NCBI GenBank assembly: GCA_023420935.1
Contig: JAEZUR010000089.1
Span: forward strand, 1 to 42,876
DNA length: 42,876 bases
Direction of reading: 5' to 3'
DNA from: Bacillota bacterium
GTDB lineage: Bacteria > Bacillota > Clostridia > Lachnospirales > Lachnospiraceae
Both the position numbers and the translations under genes were made by a program. Below the pieces are notes generated by a model. That model did no database searches, had not been told where the DNA came from, and worked only from the letters and a program-made list of their open reading frames with translations. Within the stretch, counting starts at the first letter, position 1. Each line of letters starts with the position of its first letter. This document shows, piece by piece, positions 26,208-35,164 of the stretch.

Positions 26208-27164
26208 ATGAGTTTCGATGTTTTTATTCCGGTTTTAATATCATTCGCGATAAGCGTTGTACTTAGTCCAATCATTATTCCTTTTCTTAGAAAACTAAAA
26301 TTTGGCCAGTTTATTCGTGATGAGGGTCCTGAATCACATCAAAAAAAGTCAGGTACACCAACCATGGGTGGACTTATTATTTTATGCAGTGTAGTGATCA
26401 CTTCGCTATTCTACGTTAATGATAATAAAGAGATCATTCCGATTCTGTTTGTAACATTAGGGTTTGGTTTAATTGGTTTTTTAGATGACTATATTAAAGT
26501 AGTGATGAAACGTAATTTAGGATTAAGAGCGTGGCAAAAAATGCTGGGTCAAATTGTTATAACTGCCGTTTTTGCCTTTTATATCATGAATTATACAGAC
26601 CTAGGCACAACCATGTTGATACCATTTTCCGATGGAAAATATTTAGATGCATCCTTTTTGTATCTACCAATGTTATTTATTGCAATGATTGGTACGGTAA
26701 ATGGTGCTAATTTTACAGACGGATTAGATGGGTTAGCTTCTAGTATCACTGTTCTAGTAGCTACCTTTTTTACCGTGGTATCCATTGGCTTAAATAGTGG
26801 GATATCACCAATTACATGTGCCGTAGCAGGAAGTCTATTGGGCTTTTTGGTCTATAATGTTTACCCGGCTAGAGTATTTATGGGTGACACTGGATCATTA
26901 GCTCTTGGAGGTTTTGTTGCTGCGACAGCATATATGTTAAGAATGCCATTATTTATCTTAATAGTTGGAATTATATACTTAGTTGAAGTAATTTCTGTCA
27001 TGCTTCAAGTTAGTTATTTTAAATTAAGTGGTGGAAAGAGAATCTTTAAGATGGCACCGATTCATCACCATTTTGAGTTATGCGGCTGGGCTGAAACTAG
27101 AGTAGTAGCAGTATTTTCAATTATTACTGCGTTATTATGTTTGGCAGGTTTAGTTGCTATGTAA
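26208..27164 (+). CDS. mraY: Phospho-N-acetylmuramoyl-pentapeptide-transferase
   Basis: MraY is the polytopic membrane enzyme that attaches phospho-MurNAc-pentapeptide to undecaprenyl phosphate to give lipid I. The 318-residue protein has about ten hydrophobic segments. The conserved cytoplasmic motifs GTPTMGG (near 48), LDDYIK, the NFTDGLDGLA region (near 170), FMGDTGSLALGG and the HHHFE histidine motif near the end are all present. The start at ATG 26208 has CGAGGTG upstream. The 90-base gap before it holds a promoter. Confidence 0.97.
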   Translation: MSFDVFIPVLISFAISVVLSPIIIPFLRKLKFGQFIRDEGPESHQKKSGTPTMGGLIILCSVVITSLFYVNDNKEIIPILFVTLGFGLIGFLDDYIKVVMKRNLGLRAWQKMLGQIVITAVFAFYIMNYTDLGTTMLIPFSDGKYLDASFLYLPMLFIAMIGTVNGANFTDGLDGLASSITVLVATFFTVVSIGLNSGISPITCAVAGSLLGFLVYNVYPARVFMGDTGSLALGGFVAATAYMLRMPLFILIVGIIYLVEVISVMLQVSYFKLSGGKRIFKMAPIHHHFELCGWAETRVVAVFSIITALLCLAGLVAM

Positions 27165-27204
27165 TTAAAAATTAGATCACAAAATTAAAGGTAGGAGCAA
27201 AGAT

Positions 27205-28566
27205 ATGAATTTAGAACACAAAAGAGTTTTAGTAGTTGGAAGCGGGCTAAGTGGTGTAGCAGCCGTTAAACTGTTGGATGCTGTAGGAGCAAATGTGATT
27301 TTATTTGATGGAAACGATAAAATTACAGAACAAGAGGTTAAAAACAAACTTCCACTTAACATATCTTTTGATATTATACTAGGCACTTTGCCTAATGAAA
27401 TGATGGAAACTTTAGATCTAGTTGTTTTGAGCCCGGGAGTTCCTACAGATCTAGATTATATCAATGCTATTAGAATGAGAAATATACCGATATGGGGAGA
27501 AATAGAACTTGCATATCAATTTGGACATGGTAAGATTGCTGCGATAACGGGTACCAATGGAAAGACTACAACCACTGCTTTAGTTGGCGAGATCATGAAA
27601 ACTTATTATGACTCTGTATTTGTTGTTGGTAATATAGGAATGCCATACACAGATGTAGCTCTTAGCACAAAAGACAATTCTGTAATTGTGGCGGAAGTAA
27701 GTAGTTTTCAATTAGAAACCATCTATGATTTCAAACCAAATGTAAGTGCAATTCTTAATATAACACCAGATCATTTAAATCGTCATCATACCATGGAGAA
27801 CTATATTGAAGCAAAAGTAAATATAACAAAAAATCAAGGAAAAGATGAGACTTGCGTACTAAATTATGAAGATGAAGAACTTAGAAAGATTGCTTCTAAG
27901 CTAAATACAAAAGTATTCTATTTTAGTAGTGGTAGAGAATTAAATACAGGAATTTATCTTGATAAAGATGGATACATAATTTTAAGTGAAGATGGTGAAA
28001 AGACATCAATTTGTAATATGAATGAACTGAAATTACTTGGAACTCATAATTATGAAAATGTTATGGCTGCTATTGCTATAGCAATCCAACTGAATGTACC
28101 AATCAATTATATATATAAAGCAATTACCTCCTTTGTGGCGGTAGAACATCGAATTGAATATGTTACAGAGAAAAATGGTGTAACATATTATAACGATTCC
28201 AAAGGAACTAATCCAGATGCAGCAATTAAGGGAATTCAGGCTATGATAGCTCCGACCTTACTAATTGGAGGCGGATATGATAAGGATTCCGATTACGATG
28301 AATGGATTGAAGCATTTGATGGAAAAGTAAAATATCTTATCTTGTTAGGTCAGACCCGTGAGAAAATTGCAAAAACAGCTAAAAAATATGGTTTTAAAAA
28401 TATAATCATGGTAGACAGTTTACAAGAAGCAGTAAATGTATGTACAGAGAAAGCAGAACCTGGAGATGCGGTATTACTATCACCTGCATGTGCAAGCTGG
28501 GGAATGTTCAAAAGTTATGAAGAACGCGGAAGACTATTTAAGGAATATGTTATGAATATTAAGTAA
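27205..28566 (+). CDS. murD: UDP-N-acetylmuramoylalanine--D-glutamate ligase
   Basis: MurD adds D-glutamate to UDP-MurNAc-L-Ala in the cytoplasm. The 453-residue protein has an N-terminal Rossmann domain with GSGLSG near 12, the ATP loop GTNGKTTT at 115-122, the central-domain motif NITPDHL near 190 and the C-terminal NDSKGTNPDA motif. The start at ATG 27205 has GTAGGAG upstream. Its substrate is produced by MurC and its product is used by MurE in the other operon. Confidence 0.97.
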   Translation: MNLEHKRVLVVGSGLSGVAAVKLLDAVGANVILFDGNDKITEQEVKNKLPLNISFDIILGTLPNEMMETLDLVVLSPGVPTDLDYINAIRMRNIPIWGEIELAYQFGHGKIAAITGTNGKTTTTALVGEIMKTYYDSVFVVGNIGMPYTDVALSTKDNSVIVAEVSSFQLETIYDFKPNVSAILNITPDHLNRHHTMENYIEAKVNITKNQGKDETCVLNYEDEELRKIASKLNTKVFYFSSGRELNTGIYLDKDGYIILSEDGEKTSICNMNELKLLGTHNYENVMAAIAIAIQLNVPINYIYKAITSFVAVEHRIEYVTEKNGVTYYNDSKGTNPDAAIKGIQAMIAPTLLIGGGYDKDSDYDEWIEAFDGKVKYLILLGQTREKIAKTAKKYGFKNIIMVDSLQEAVNVCTEKAEPGDAVLLSPACASWGMFKSYEERGRLFKEYVMNIK

Positions 28567-28599
28567 TTTGCTTGCTAAAGCGGGCAGGGGGGATTCAAA

Positions 28600-29751
28600 A
28601 TGACAAGAATAGAAAGAGAACGAATGGGTGGGAAAACAAAGTTTCATAGCTATTATGACTATAGTTTGTTATTTCTGATTTTATTTCTTTCTTGCTTTGG
28701 ATTAGTAATGATTTATAGCACAAGTTCCTACACTGCACAGGTCAAATTTGGTGACCCCATGCAATTTCTAAAAAAACAAGCGTTATCTGTTATCATTGGT
28801 GTCATTGCAATGCTTATGATATCGAAGATTGATTATAGAATTCTAATTAAGAAGATACCGTTATTTCCGCTAAAATTAACTACCATTGCTTATGTATTGG
28901 CTATCATATTGCAGGTTTATGTATTGTTGTTCGGTACAGTAATAAATGGTGCAAAACGTTGGATTAATTTAGGACCGTTAGGAACGTTTCAACCATCTGA
29001 GTTTTCGAAAGTTGCAACTATCATATTAGTCGCTTATATAATCAATTTGGCACCAAGAAAATTAGATAAAATATCAGGTTTTATTCGTGTCTCAGTTTAT
29101 ATGAGTCCATTAATTGTATTAATTGCAGCGGAAAACTTAAGTACAGCAATTGTAATCTGTGCAATCATGGTTGGTATCTGCTTTGTGGCAAGTAAGAAGA
29201 AGCTTTATTTTGTTGCTGCAGGAGCCGCCATTGTTGCAATAGGGGCTATTTACATAAAACTCGGAGAAGGATTTCGTGTGGAGCGTGTAGCTATCTGGTT
29301 GGACGTTGAGAATCATGAAAAAGGATTTCAAATATTGCAAGGATTATATGCTATTGCATCTGGTGGAATTTTCGGAACAGGGCTTGGCGAGAGTATGCAG
29401 AAATTGGGCTTTATACCAGAGTCTCATAATGATATGATATTCGCAATTATTTGCGAAGAATTAGGTCTTTTTGGAGCTGTGGCTGTTATTTTGCTATTTA
29501 TTCTACTTATTTGGAGATTATTTATTATTGCTATCAGTGCTCCAGATTTATTTGGTGGACTTTTATGTGTTGGAGTTCTGACTCATATAGCTGTTCAGGT
29601 TATTATTAATATTGCAGTTGTAACTAATTCCATACCATCCACTGGAATTCCGCTTCCATTTATAAGTTATGGAGGAACTTCAGTAGCAATTTTACTGGCG
29701 GAGATGGGGGTTGTACTTAGCGTATCCAATCAGATTAAGTATGAACGTTAA
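28600..29751 (+). CDS. ftsW: FtsW/RodA/SpoVE family peptidoglycan glycosyltransferase
   Basis: SEDS-family proteins polymerise lipid II together with a class B PBP. The 383-residue protein has about ten membrane segments. The family signatures are visible: FQPSEFSK near 128, the loop with LGESMQKLGFIPESHNDMIF near 258-277 and the GIPLPFISYGGTS motif near 347. The start at ATG 28600 is preceded by a GGGGGGA run. It sits where spoVE lies in B. subtilis, so it may serve vegetative division, sporulation or both; the sequence alone does not separate FtsW from SpoVE. Confidence 0.92.
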   Translation: MTRIERERMGGKTKFHSYYDYSLLFLILFLSCFGLVMIYSTSSYTAQVKFGDPMQFLKKQALSVIIGVIAMLMISKIDYRILIKKIPLFPLKLTTIAYVLAIILQVYVLLFGTVINGAKRWINLGPLGTFQPSEFSKVATIILVAYIINLAPRKLDKISGFIRVSVYMSPLIVLIAAENLSTAIVICAIMVGICFVASKKKLYFVAAGAAIVAIGAIYIKLGEGFRVERVAIWLDVENHEKGFQILQGLYAIASGGIFGTGLGESMQKLGFIPESHNDMIFAIICEELGLFGAVAVILLFILLIWRLFIIAISAPDLFGGLLCVGVLTHIAVQVIINIAVVTNSIPSTGIPLPFISYGGTSVAILLAEMGVVLSVSNQIKYER

Positions 29752-29834
29752 GCTATAAAATAAGAGAAAGGCACATCATTCAAACAAAAGCATATAATAT
29801 TGTTATATTTCCCAAAATGTTTGAGGTGTGCTAA

Positions 29835-31112
29835 GTGGATTGGATAGAAGTTGTCGGTGGAAACCATTTGTATGGAGAAGTGGAAATACAAGGATCCAAG
29901 AATGCAGTATTACCGATTTTGGCAGCTTGCATACTAAATAAAGGGGTATCCAAAATTAATCATTGTCCAAGAATTAAAGATGTATTTCATATGTTGAAAA
30001 TACTCGAGGGCATTGGCTGTAAGATTTCTTTTGAACATAATACAATTGTGGTTGATTCTAGTATGCTTAATACCTATGTGATTGCTGCAAATTATGTTGG
30101 CTCCATGCGTTCTTCCATTATTTTATTAGGATCCATGATTGGAAGAATGAAGCAGGTTACTATAGCATATCCAGGGGGCTGTTCCATAGGAGCCAGACCG
30201 ATTGATTTACATTTTAAAGCGTTACGTGAAATGAATATACAGATTGAAGAAGAAGATGAACTCATTTGTTGCAAAACAACGGAAATTAGAGGGAAACATA
30301 TAGAACTTCGGTTCCCAAGCGTTGGTGCTACGGAAAATATTATTTTAGCAGCGGTATTAGCCAATGGGATTACCTCAATACAAAATGCCGCAAGAGAGCC
30401 GGAGATAGTGGAATTATGCAATTTTTTAAGAACCATGGGTGCTGTGATTTGGGGTGATGGTACAGAGTTCATAACGATATCAGGTGTAACCTCTCTTCAT
30501 GATACAGAATATACCGTAACCGCAGATAGAATCGTTACTGGAACCTATCTTGCTGCCGTAACTGCGGCAGGTGGAGCTGCGTCACTGAAGTCAAATTGCG
30601 CTAGTCAACTAGGAAGTGTAATTAGTTTGATACAAGAGATTGGTAGCGATATTTCTGTGAAACAGGATTTTATAACAATTACATCAGATGGAACCAAAAA
30701 AGCAGTACCACTACTTCAGACCAGTCCTTATCCTGGATTTCCGACTGATATGCAATCGCAGATTATGGCTATATTAATAAATGCCAAAGGAACGAGTACA
30801 CTGGTGGAGAGCATTTTTGAATCAAGATATCACAATGTAGTAGAGCTTAGAAAGATGGGTGCTTGTATTGAAACAGACGATTCCATAGCAGTAATAAAAG
30901 GTATGGAAAATATCTGGGCAGCCAACGTGAATGCGCATGATCTGCGAGGTGGCGCAGCGCTTGTGATTGCTGGATTATTTGCAAAGGGGAAAACCAGAAT
31001 AACCGGTATAGAATATATAGAGCGCGGTTATGAAGATATTTGCAGAGATCTGAAATTATTAGGGGTTGACATCAGAAAGGTTCATGAAGACTTAGAATAT
31101 CCTGATGAATGA
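29835..31112 (+). CDS. murA: UDP-N-acetylglucosamine 1-carboxyvinyltransferase
   Basis: MurA catalyses the first committed peptidoglycan step, transfer of enolpyruvate from PEP to UDP-GlcNAc. In this 425-residue protein the substrate-binding lysine K22 (GSKNA) and the active-site cysteine C116 in PGGCSIGARP are both present; this cysteine is the fosfomycin target, so the enzyme should be of the sensitive type. The start is GTG 29835, preceded by GAGGTG. Its place between ftsW and ftsQ is where murG and/or murB often sit. A second MurA copy elsewhere is possible but cannot be seen. Confidence 0.94.
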   Translation: MDWIEVVGGNHLYGEVEIQGSKNAVLPILAACILNKGVSKINHCPRIKDVFHMLKILEGIGCKISFEHNTIVVDSSMLNTYVIAANYVGSMRSSIILLGSMIGRMKQVTIAYPGGCSIGARPIDLHFKALREMNIQIEEEDELICCKTTEIRGKHIELRFPSVGATENIILAAVLANGITSIQNAAREPEIVELCNFLRTMGAVIWGDGTEFITISGVTSLHDTEYTVTADRIVTGTYLAAVTAAGGAASLKSNCASQLGSVISLIQEIGSDISVKQDFITITSDGTKKAVPLLQTSPYPGFPTDMQSQIMAILINAKGTSTLVESIFESRYHNVVELRKMGACIETDDSIAVIKGMENIWAANVNAHDLRGGAALVIAGLFAKGKTRITGIEYIERGYEDICRDLKLLGVDIRKVHEDLEYPDE

Positions 31113-31136
31113 TGTATGATACAGAGGGGAGTTAAG

Positions 31137-31859
31137 ATGATACAGAAAGTACAAATGAAAAAAATAGTTCTTCTTTTGTTATTGCTTTTTCTAATTCTCT
31201 TCTTTTTATTCTATTTTAGAATTGAGAAAATCAATATTAATGGGTGCAACTATTATACGGAAGAGCAGATTAAAGATAAAATATTTACTAGTAAACTAGA
31301 ATATAACTCAATCTATCTTTACATTAAATATCGATATTTTAAAGCTAAGGATATACCATTTATTCAGAAGGTCACAATCGAAAGAGTAAATAATCACGAA
31401 GTTAATTTGAATGTTTATGAAAAATCTTTGGTAGCATGCATTCGATATATGAGTGAATATATCTATTTTGATAAAGATGGAATTGTATTGGAAAGTTCCC
31501 CTAATAAAATAGAAGAAATACCGTATGTTACAGGAGTAAATTTTGATAGTTTTACGCTTTATGAGAAATTAAAGGTAAAAGAGGATGGAATTTTTGATAC
31601 CATACTAGAACTATCACAGCTATTGAAGCAGTACAAGCTTACAGTGGACAAGATTAGCTTTAATCATAAGGATGAAGTGAGCTTAACAAGTGGTCAGATA
31701 TCTGTTTTATTAGGAAAACATCAATTTTATGATGAGCAGATTGCTGCACTTTCTTCCATTCTTTGGCAAGCAAAAGAACAACAATTAAGCGGTGTTTTGG
31801 ATATGAAAAATTACAAGGCTGGAGATGATGTAATTTTTAAAAAGAAAGAGAAGAAATAG
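31137..31859 (+). CDS. ftsQ: FtsQ/DivIB-like cell division protein
   Basis: The 240-residue bitopic protein has a short basic N-terminus, a very hydrophobic transmembrane helix (about 8-28) and then a POTRA-like segment (FRIEKININGCNYYTEEQI) followed by the FtsQ beta domain. FtsQ/DivIB links FtsL and FtsB to the divisome. I start it at ATG 31137, because GAGGGGAG at 31124-31131 is well spaced from it; the frame also has an ATG at 31116. The call rests on topology, the POTRA motif and the position before ftsZ. Confidence 0.87.
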   Translation: MIQKVQMKKIVLLLLLLFLILFFLFYFRIEKININGCNYYTEEQIKDKIFTSKLEYNSIYLYIKYRYFKAKDIPFIQKVTIERVNNHEVNLNVYEKSLVACIRYMSEYIYFDKDGIVLESSPNKIEEIPYVTGVNFDSFTLYEKLKVKEDGIFDTILELSQLLKQYKLTVDKISFNHKDEVSLTSGQISVLLGKHQFYDEQIAALSSILWQAKEQQLSGVLDMKNYKAGDDVIFKKKEKK

Positions 31860-31894
31860 GAAATAAATATATATAAATTATTTGAAATTTAGGG

Positions 31895-31923
31895 TTGATT
31901 ATTTGTAGGAAAAACTATATTAT
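31895..31923 (+). promoter_or_regulatory. Probable promoter of ftsZ
   Basis: A -35 TTGATT (31895-31900) and a -10 TATTAT (31918-31923) are separated by 17 bp in the 134-base gap before ftsZ. A second perfect TATAAT lies at 31953-31958 but lacks a good -35, so more than one start is possible. Confidence 0.5.
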
Positions 31924-31993
31924 ATAGTATAGAGTTTAAAATTGTGACTTTGTATAATTAATATTGGGAATATATCGTGAAGGAGGAAGTACC

Positions 31994-33190
31994 TTGCTTG
32001 AAATAAGGACAAATGAGGCGGATTCAACTGCAAAAATACTAGTTATCGGAGTTGGTGGTGCAGGGAATAATGCTGTTAATAGAATGATAGAAGAAAATAT
32101 TATTGGAGTAGAATTTATTTGCGTTAATACGGACAAGCAGCATTTACAGAATTGTAAAGCACCTTCTTGCATTCAAATTGGGGAAAAGTTAACCAAGGGA
32201 TTAGGGGCTGGTGCACAACCTGAAATTGGTGCAAAAGCTGCTGAGGAGAGTCGTGAAGAGTTAACTGATCTAATTAAAGGTTCTGATATGGTTTTTGTTA
32301 CATGCGGTATGGGTGGTGGAACCGGAACAGGTGCTGCTCCAGTTGTAGCAGAGATATCAAAAGATCTTGGTATTTTAACAGTTGGAATTGTTACGAAACC
32401 ATTTAAGTTTGAAGCGAAAGCACGTATGAATAATGCAGTATCTGGAATTGAAAAGTTAAAAGAACATGTTGATACTTTAATTGTGATTCCAAACGATAGA
32501 TTATTAGAGATTGTTGATAGAAGGACAACCATGCCAGATGCACTTCGCAAGGCAGATGAAGTATTACAACAAGGTGTACAAGGTATTACAGATTTAATTA
32601 ATGTACCTGGATTAATTAACTTGGATTTTGCAGATGTTCAGACTGTTATGAAGGATAAAGGCGTTGCACATATTGGTATTGGTGTTGGCAAGGGTGATGA
32701 TAAGTGCATTGAAGCGGTAAAACAGGCTATTACAAGTCCACTTCTTGAAACAACCATTCAAGGAGCATCGCATGTTATTATTAATATATCAGGTGATATT
32801 AGTTTAATCGAAGCTAATGATGCCGCTACTTATGTTCAAGAATTAGCAGGTGAGACTGCAAATATTATCTTTGGTGCTATGTATGATGAAACCTCACCGG
32901 ATGAGGCGACAATTACGGTTATTGCTACTGGATTAGAGGAAACATCATCAGGAGTGAAACCACCTAGTTTTATTAATAACAGTGTTCCTAAGAATAATTT
33001 TCAGTATAGACAACCAGTATCACCTACTAGCAATCCTGTACATAATACAGCGAAACCAGCAAGTACGGCAGTGCCTGTTAGCAGACCTGTTACTCAAAGT
33101 ACAATGAAGCCTGTTTCCTCTAATACAGAAGCGGAACATGGTGGAATTAAGATACCAGAGTTTTTACAAAAAAATCGTAATAATAAATAA
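31994..33190 (+). CDS. ftsZ: Cell division protein FtsZ
   Basis: FtsZ is the tubulin-like GTPase that forms the division ring. The 398-residue protein has the nucleotide-binding GVGGAGNNAVNRM near 19-31, the tubulin signature GGGTGTG at 107-113 and the T7 synergy loop NLDFADV at 209-215. A variable linker of roughly 60 residues leads to the conserved C-terminal peptide (IKIPEFLQ), which binds partner proteins. The start is TTG 31994, 7 bases after GGAGG (31982-31986); the frame extends to a TTG at 31964 that has no binding site. It is the last gene of the dcw cluster. Confidence 0.96.
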   Translation: MLEIRTNEADSTAKILVIGVGGAGNNAVNRMIEENIIGVEFICVNTDKQHLQNCKAPSCIQIGEKLTKGLGAGAQPEIGAKAAEESREELTDLIKGSDMVFVTCGMGGGTGTGAAPVVAEISKDLGILTVGIVTKPFKFEAKARMNNAVSGIEKLKEHVDTLIVIPNDRLLEIVDRRTTMPDALRKADEVLQQGVQGITDLINVPGLINLDFADVQTVMKDKGVAHIGIGVGKGDDKCIEAVKQAITSPLLETTIQGASHVIINISGDISLIEANDAATYVQELAGETANIIFGAMYDETSPDEATITVIATGLEETSSGVKPPSFINNSVPKNNFQYRQPVSPTSNPVHNTAKPASTAVPVSRPVTQSTMKPVSSNTEAEHGGIKIPEFLQKNRNNK

Positions 33191-33201
33191 ATGTTACAAG
33201 A

Positions 33202-33245
33202 AACACCACTAAAAATCATTTCCAATGATTTTGGGTGGTGTTTTT
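33202..33245 (+). terminator. Terminator after ftsZ
   Basis: The long stem pairs AACACCAC with GTGGTGTT outside and AAAATCATT with AATGATTTT inside, with two mismatches between and a TCC loop, followed by five T. Confidence 0.88.
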
Positions 33246-33255
33246 AGGTTATTAT

Positions 33256-33292
33256 AAGGACTATGTTTCGTAGAGCGGAACTGGTCCTTTTT
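33256..33292 (+). terminator. Second tandem terminator between ftsZ and spoIIGA
   Basis: The outer stem AAGGAC/GTCCTT (33256-33261, 33284-33289) encloses an inner stem TTTCG/CGGAA (33266-33270, 33276-33280, one G-U) and ends in a five-T run. Confidence 0.65.
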
Positions 33293-33402
33293 CAGTTATG
33301 GAGAATATATACTAAAGAAACTATTTAAGTAAAAAATCAAGTTGAAAATAAAAGAAAAATGTAAAATATGGTGGGTTAAAAAATAGATATAAATTCCAAA
33401 TT

Positions 33403-33435
33403 ATGACAATTATATCGGGGAGATGGGACTATAAT
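33403..33435 (+). promoter_or_regulatory. spoIIG promoter with long spacer, probably Spo0A-activated
   Basis: A -35-like ATGACA (33403-33408) and a perfect -10 TATAAT (33430-33435) are 21 bp apart, too far for an unaided sigma-A promoter. The B. subtilis spoIIG promoter is known for a 22-bp spacer bridged by phosphorylated Spo0A. TGACAAT at 33404-33410 overlaps the -35 and partly matches the 0A box TGNCGAA. Confidence 0.55.
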
Positions 33436-33481
33436 AGAACTATCCTCATGAATGGATGAAGCAATGATACGGAGGTGGAAT

Positions 33482-34390
33482 TTGAACTTTGTAGTATATT
33501 TAGACGTATTTTTTTGCGTTAATTTTGGTATGAATTTGGTGATTTTAATTCTACTAAAATGCTTATCCAAACAAAAAAGTTCTATGCTAAGAATCATATT
33601 AGCAAGTGCCTTTGGAGGGGCAGGAGCATGTATCACAGTCATCTGTCCGGGAATGAATCTTATGATAAAGTTTTTATTACTTTATGTGGCAGTAAGTATA
33701 GGAATGATTGTTATAGCATTTTCCTACAATGGTTGTCTTTTATTAATTCAAAATGTTGTAAAACTATACGTTGTTAGCTTTTTTATAGGTGGTTTGTTTC
33801 ATTTCCTTTATTATAACATGAATGATTTTATGAAAGAACGGTTTAGTAATAAGGTGTACGAAAATGCTTCCATAGGTTTTTTGATAGTCGTGGGTATTCT
33901 GTTGCTATTAAGTATACCAGTGTTAATGCGATTATATCATAAGATGAGAAGACAAATTGCAGTGATATATGAGGTTGAACTTTGGGATGAAGACAATTGT
34001 GTGAAGGGGTTAGGACTATATGATACGGGGAATTCGCTGAAGGATCCTATAACAGGGAAGCCTGTGATTATTGCAGAATATAATGCAATAAAGTCACTTC
34101 TGTCCATAGAGATGCAAGAATACATAAAAAACTATTTTCTTGTTAACACACAAGATGCTTCCATGACAAAAATAAAATGGATTCCTTATCATTCTTTGGG
34201 AAAGAATCATGGTTTTTTACCGGGCTTATTTTTTTCAAAGATGAGGGTGGAAATAGATGGGGTAATGCAGGAAGCAGAGCATGTTCTTGTAGGGCTTTAT
34301 CAAGGTTCCTTGTCGGTAGGGAATGAATATCAATTTATATTGCATGAGGAATATTTATCAACAAATTATTTAATTAGGAGGAAGTTATAA
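33482..34390 (+). CDS. spoIIGA: Sporulation sigma-E factor-processing peptidase SpoIIGA
   Basis: SpoIIGA is a membrane aspartic protease in the mother cell that removes the pro-sequence of sigma-E after a signal from the forespore protein SpoIIR. The 302-residue protein has an N-terminal half with about five membrane helices and a C-terminal pepsin-like half-domain with the catalytic DTGN motif (D181). I start it at TTG 33482, 6 bases after the strong GGAGG (33471-33475); an upstream in-frame ATG at 33452 lacks a site. Its stop overlaps the sigE start by one base, so protease and substrate are translated together. Confidence 0.94.
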   Translation: MNFVVYLDVFFCVNFGMNLVILILLKCLSKQKSSMLRIILASAFGGAGACITVICPGMNLMIKFLLLYVAVSIGMIVIAFSYNGCLLLIQNVVKLYVVSFFIGGLFHFLYYNMNDFMKERFSNKVYENASIGFLIVVGILLLLSIPVLMRLYHKMRRQIAVIYEVELWDEDNCVKGLGLYDTGNSLKDPITGKPVIIAEYNAIKSLLSIEMQEYIKNYFLVNTQDASMTKIKWIPYHSLGKNHGFLPGLFFSKMRVEIDGVMQEAEHVLVGLYQGSLSVGNEYQFILHEEYLSTNYLIRRKL

Positions 34391-35130
34391 TGCTTTTAAA
34401 AATATCCATGCCAAATCGTTTTCAATTTAGGGTAATTCCTGAATTTAGAAATATAATTTTTAGGCAAAGGGGAGATATTCACTATATTGGAGGTGCAGAA
34501 GTATTACCACCTCCGCTGGATTCTGAAGAAGAAGCAGAAGTGATAGACAAGATTGGCACGGAAAGTGATACGGAAGCAAAAGCAATTTTAGTAGAACATA
34601 ATTTAAGATTAGTTGTTTATATAGCCAAGAAGTTTGATAATACTGGAATTGGAGTTGAGGATTTAATTTCAATTGGAACGATTGGATTAATTAAAGCGAT
34701 AAATACCTTTAACCCAACTAAAAATATTAAATTAGCAACGTATGCTTCCCGTTGTATAGAAAATGAAATCTTAATGTATTTAAGACGTAATAATAAAACA
34801 AAAATGGAAGTTTCCATAGATGAACCTCTTAATGTTGATTGGGATGGAAATGAATTATTGCTTTCTGATATTCTAGGAACGGATGAGGATATTATTTATA
34901 AAAACATTGAAAACGAAGTGGATAGAAAGCTTCTTAATAAAGCCTTGGCTAAGCTGAGTGAGAGAGAGAGGATTATAGTACAGTTAAGATTTGGTCTTAA
35001 TACAGAAGATGGAAATGAAAGAACGCAAAAGGAAGTGGCAGATTTATTAGGAATTTCCCAGTCTTATATCTCTAGGCTTGAGAAAAAAATTATTAAGAGA
35101 TTAAAAAAAGAAATTCTGCGGTTAGAATAA
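34390..35130 (+). CDS. sigE: RNA polymerase sporulation sigma-E factor (pro-form)
   Basis: Sigma-E directs early mother-cell gene expression. The 246-residue protein carries an N-terminal pro-sequence of about 30 residues before the conserved YIGGAEVLPPPL stretch, the known region of SpoIIGA cleavage. Region 2 follows (about 70-135, NLRLVVYIAKKF) and region 4 has a helix-turn-helix (about 193-243, ending ISQSYISRLEKK). The ATG overlaps the spoIIGA stop (TAATG) and follows TAGGAGG. The pro-sequence and adjacent spoIIGA separate it from the other sporulation sigmas. Confidence 0.97.
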   Translation: MLLKISMPNRFQFRVIPEFRNIIFRQRGDIHYIGGAEVLPPPLDSEEEAEVIDKIGTESDTEAKAILVEHNLRLVVYIAKKFDNTGIGVEDLISIGTIGLIKAINTFNPTKNIKLATYASRCIENEILMYLRRNNKTKMEVSIDEPLNVDWDGNELLLSDILGTDEDIIYKNIENEVDRKLLNKALAKLSERERIIVQLRFGLNTEDGNERTQKEVADLLGISQSYISRLEKKIIKRLKKEILRLE

Positions 35131-35164
35131 CCAATTTTTACATATTTTATTTGGTATAAAACTA

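Noticed and set aside
29770..29798. Promoter before murA based on TATAAT at 29793
   Set aside because: The hexamer at the correct -35 spacing (GGCACA) matches poorly.
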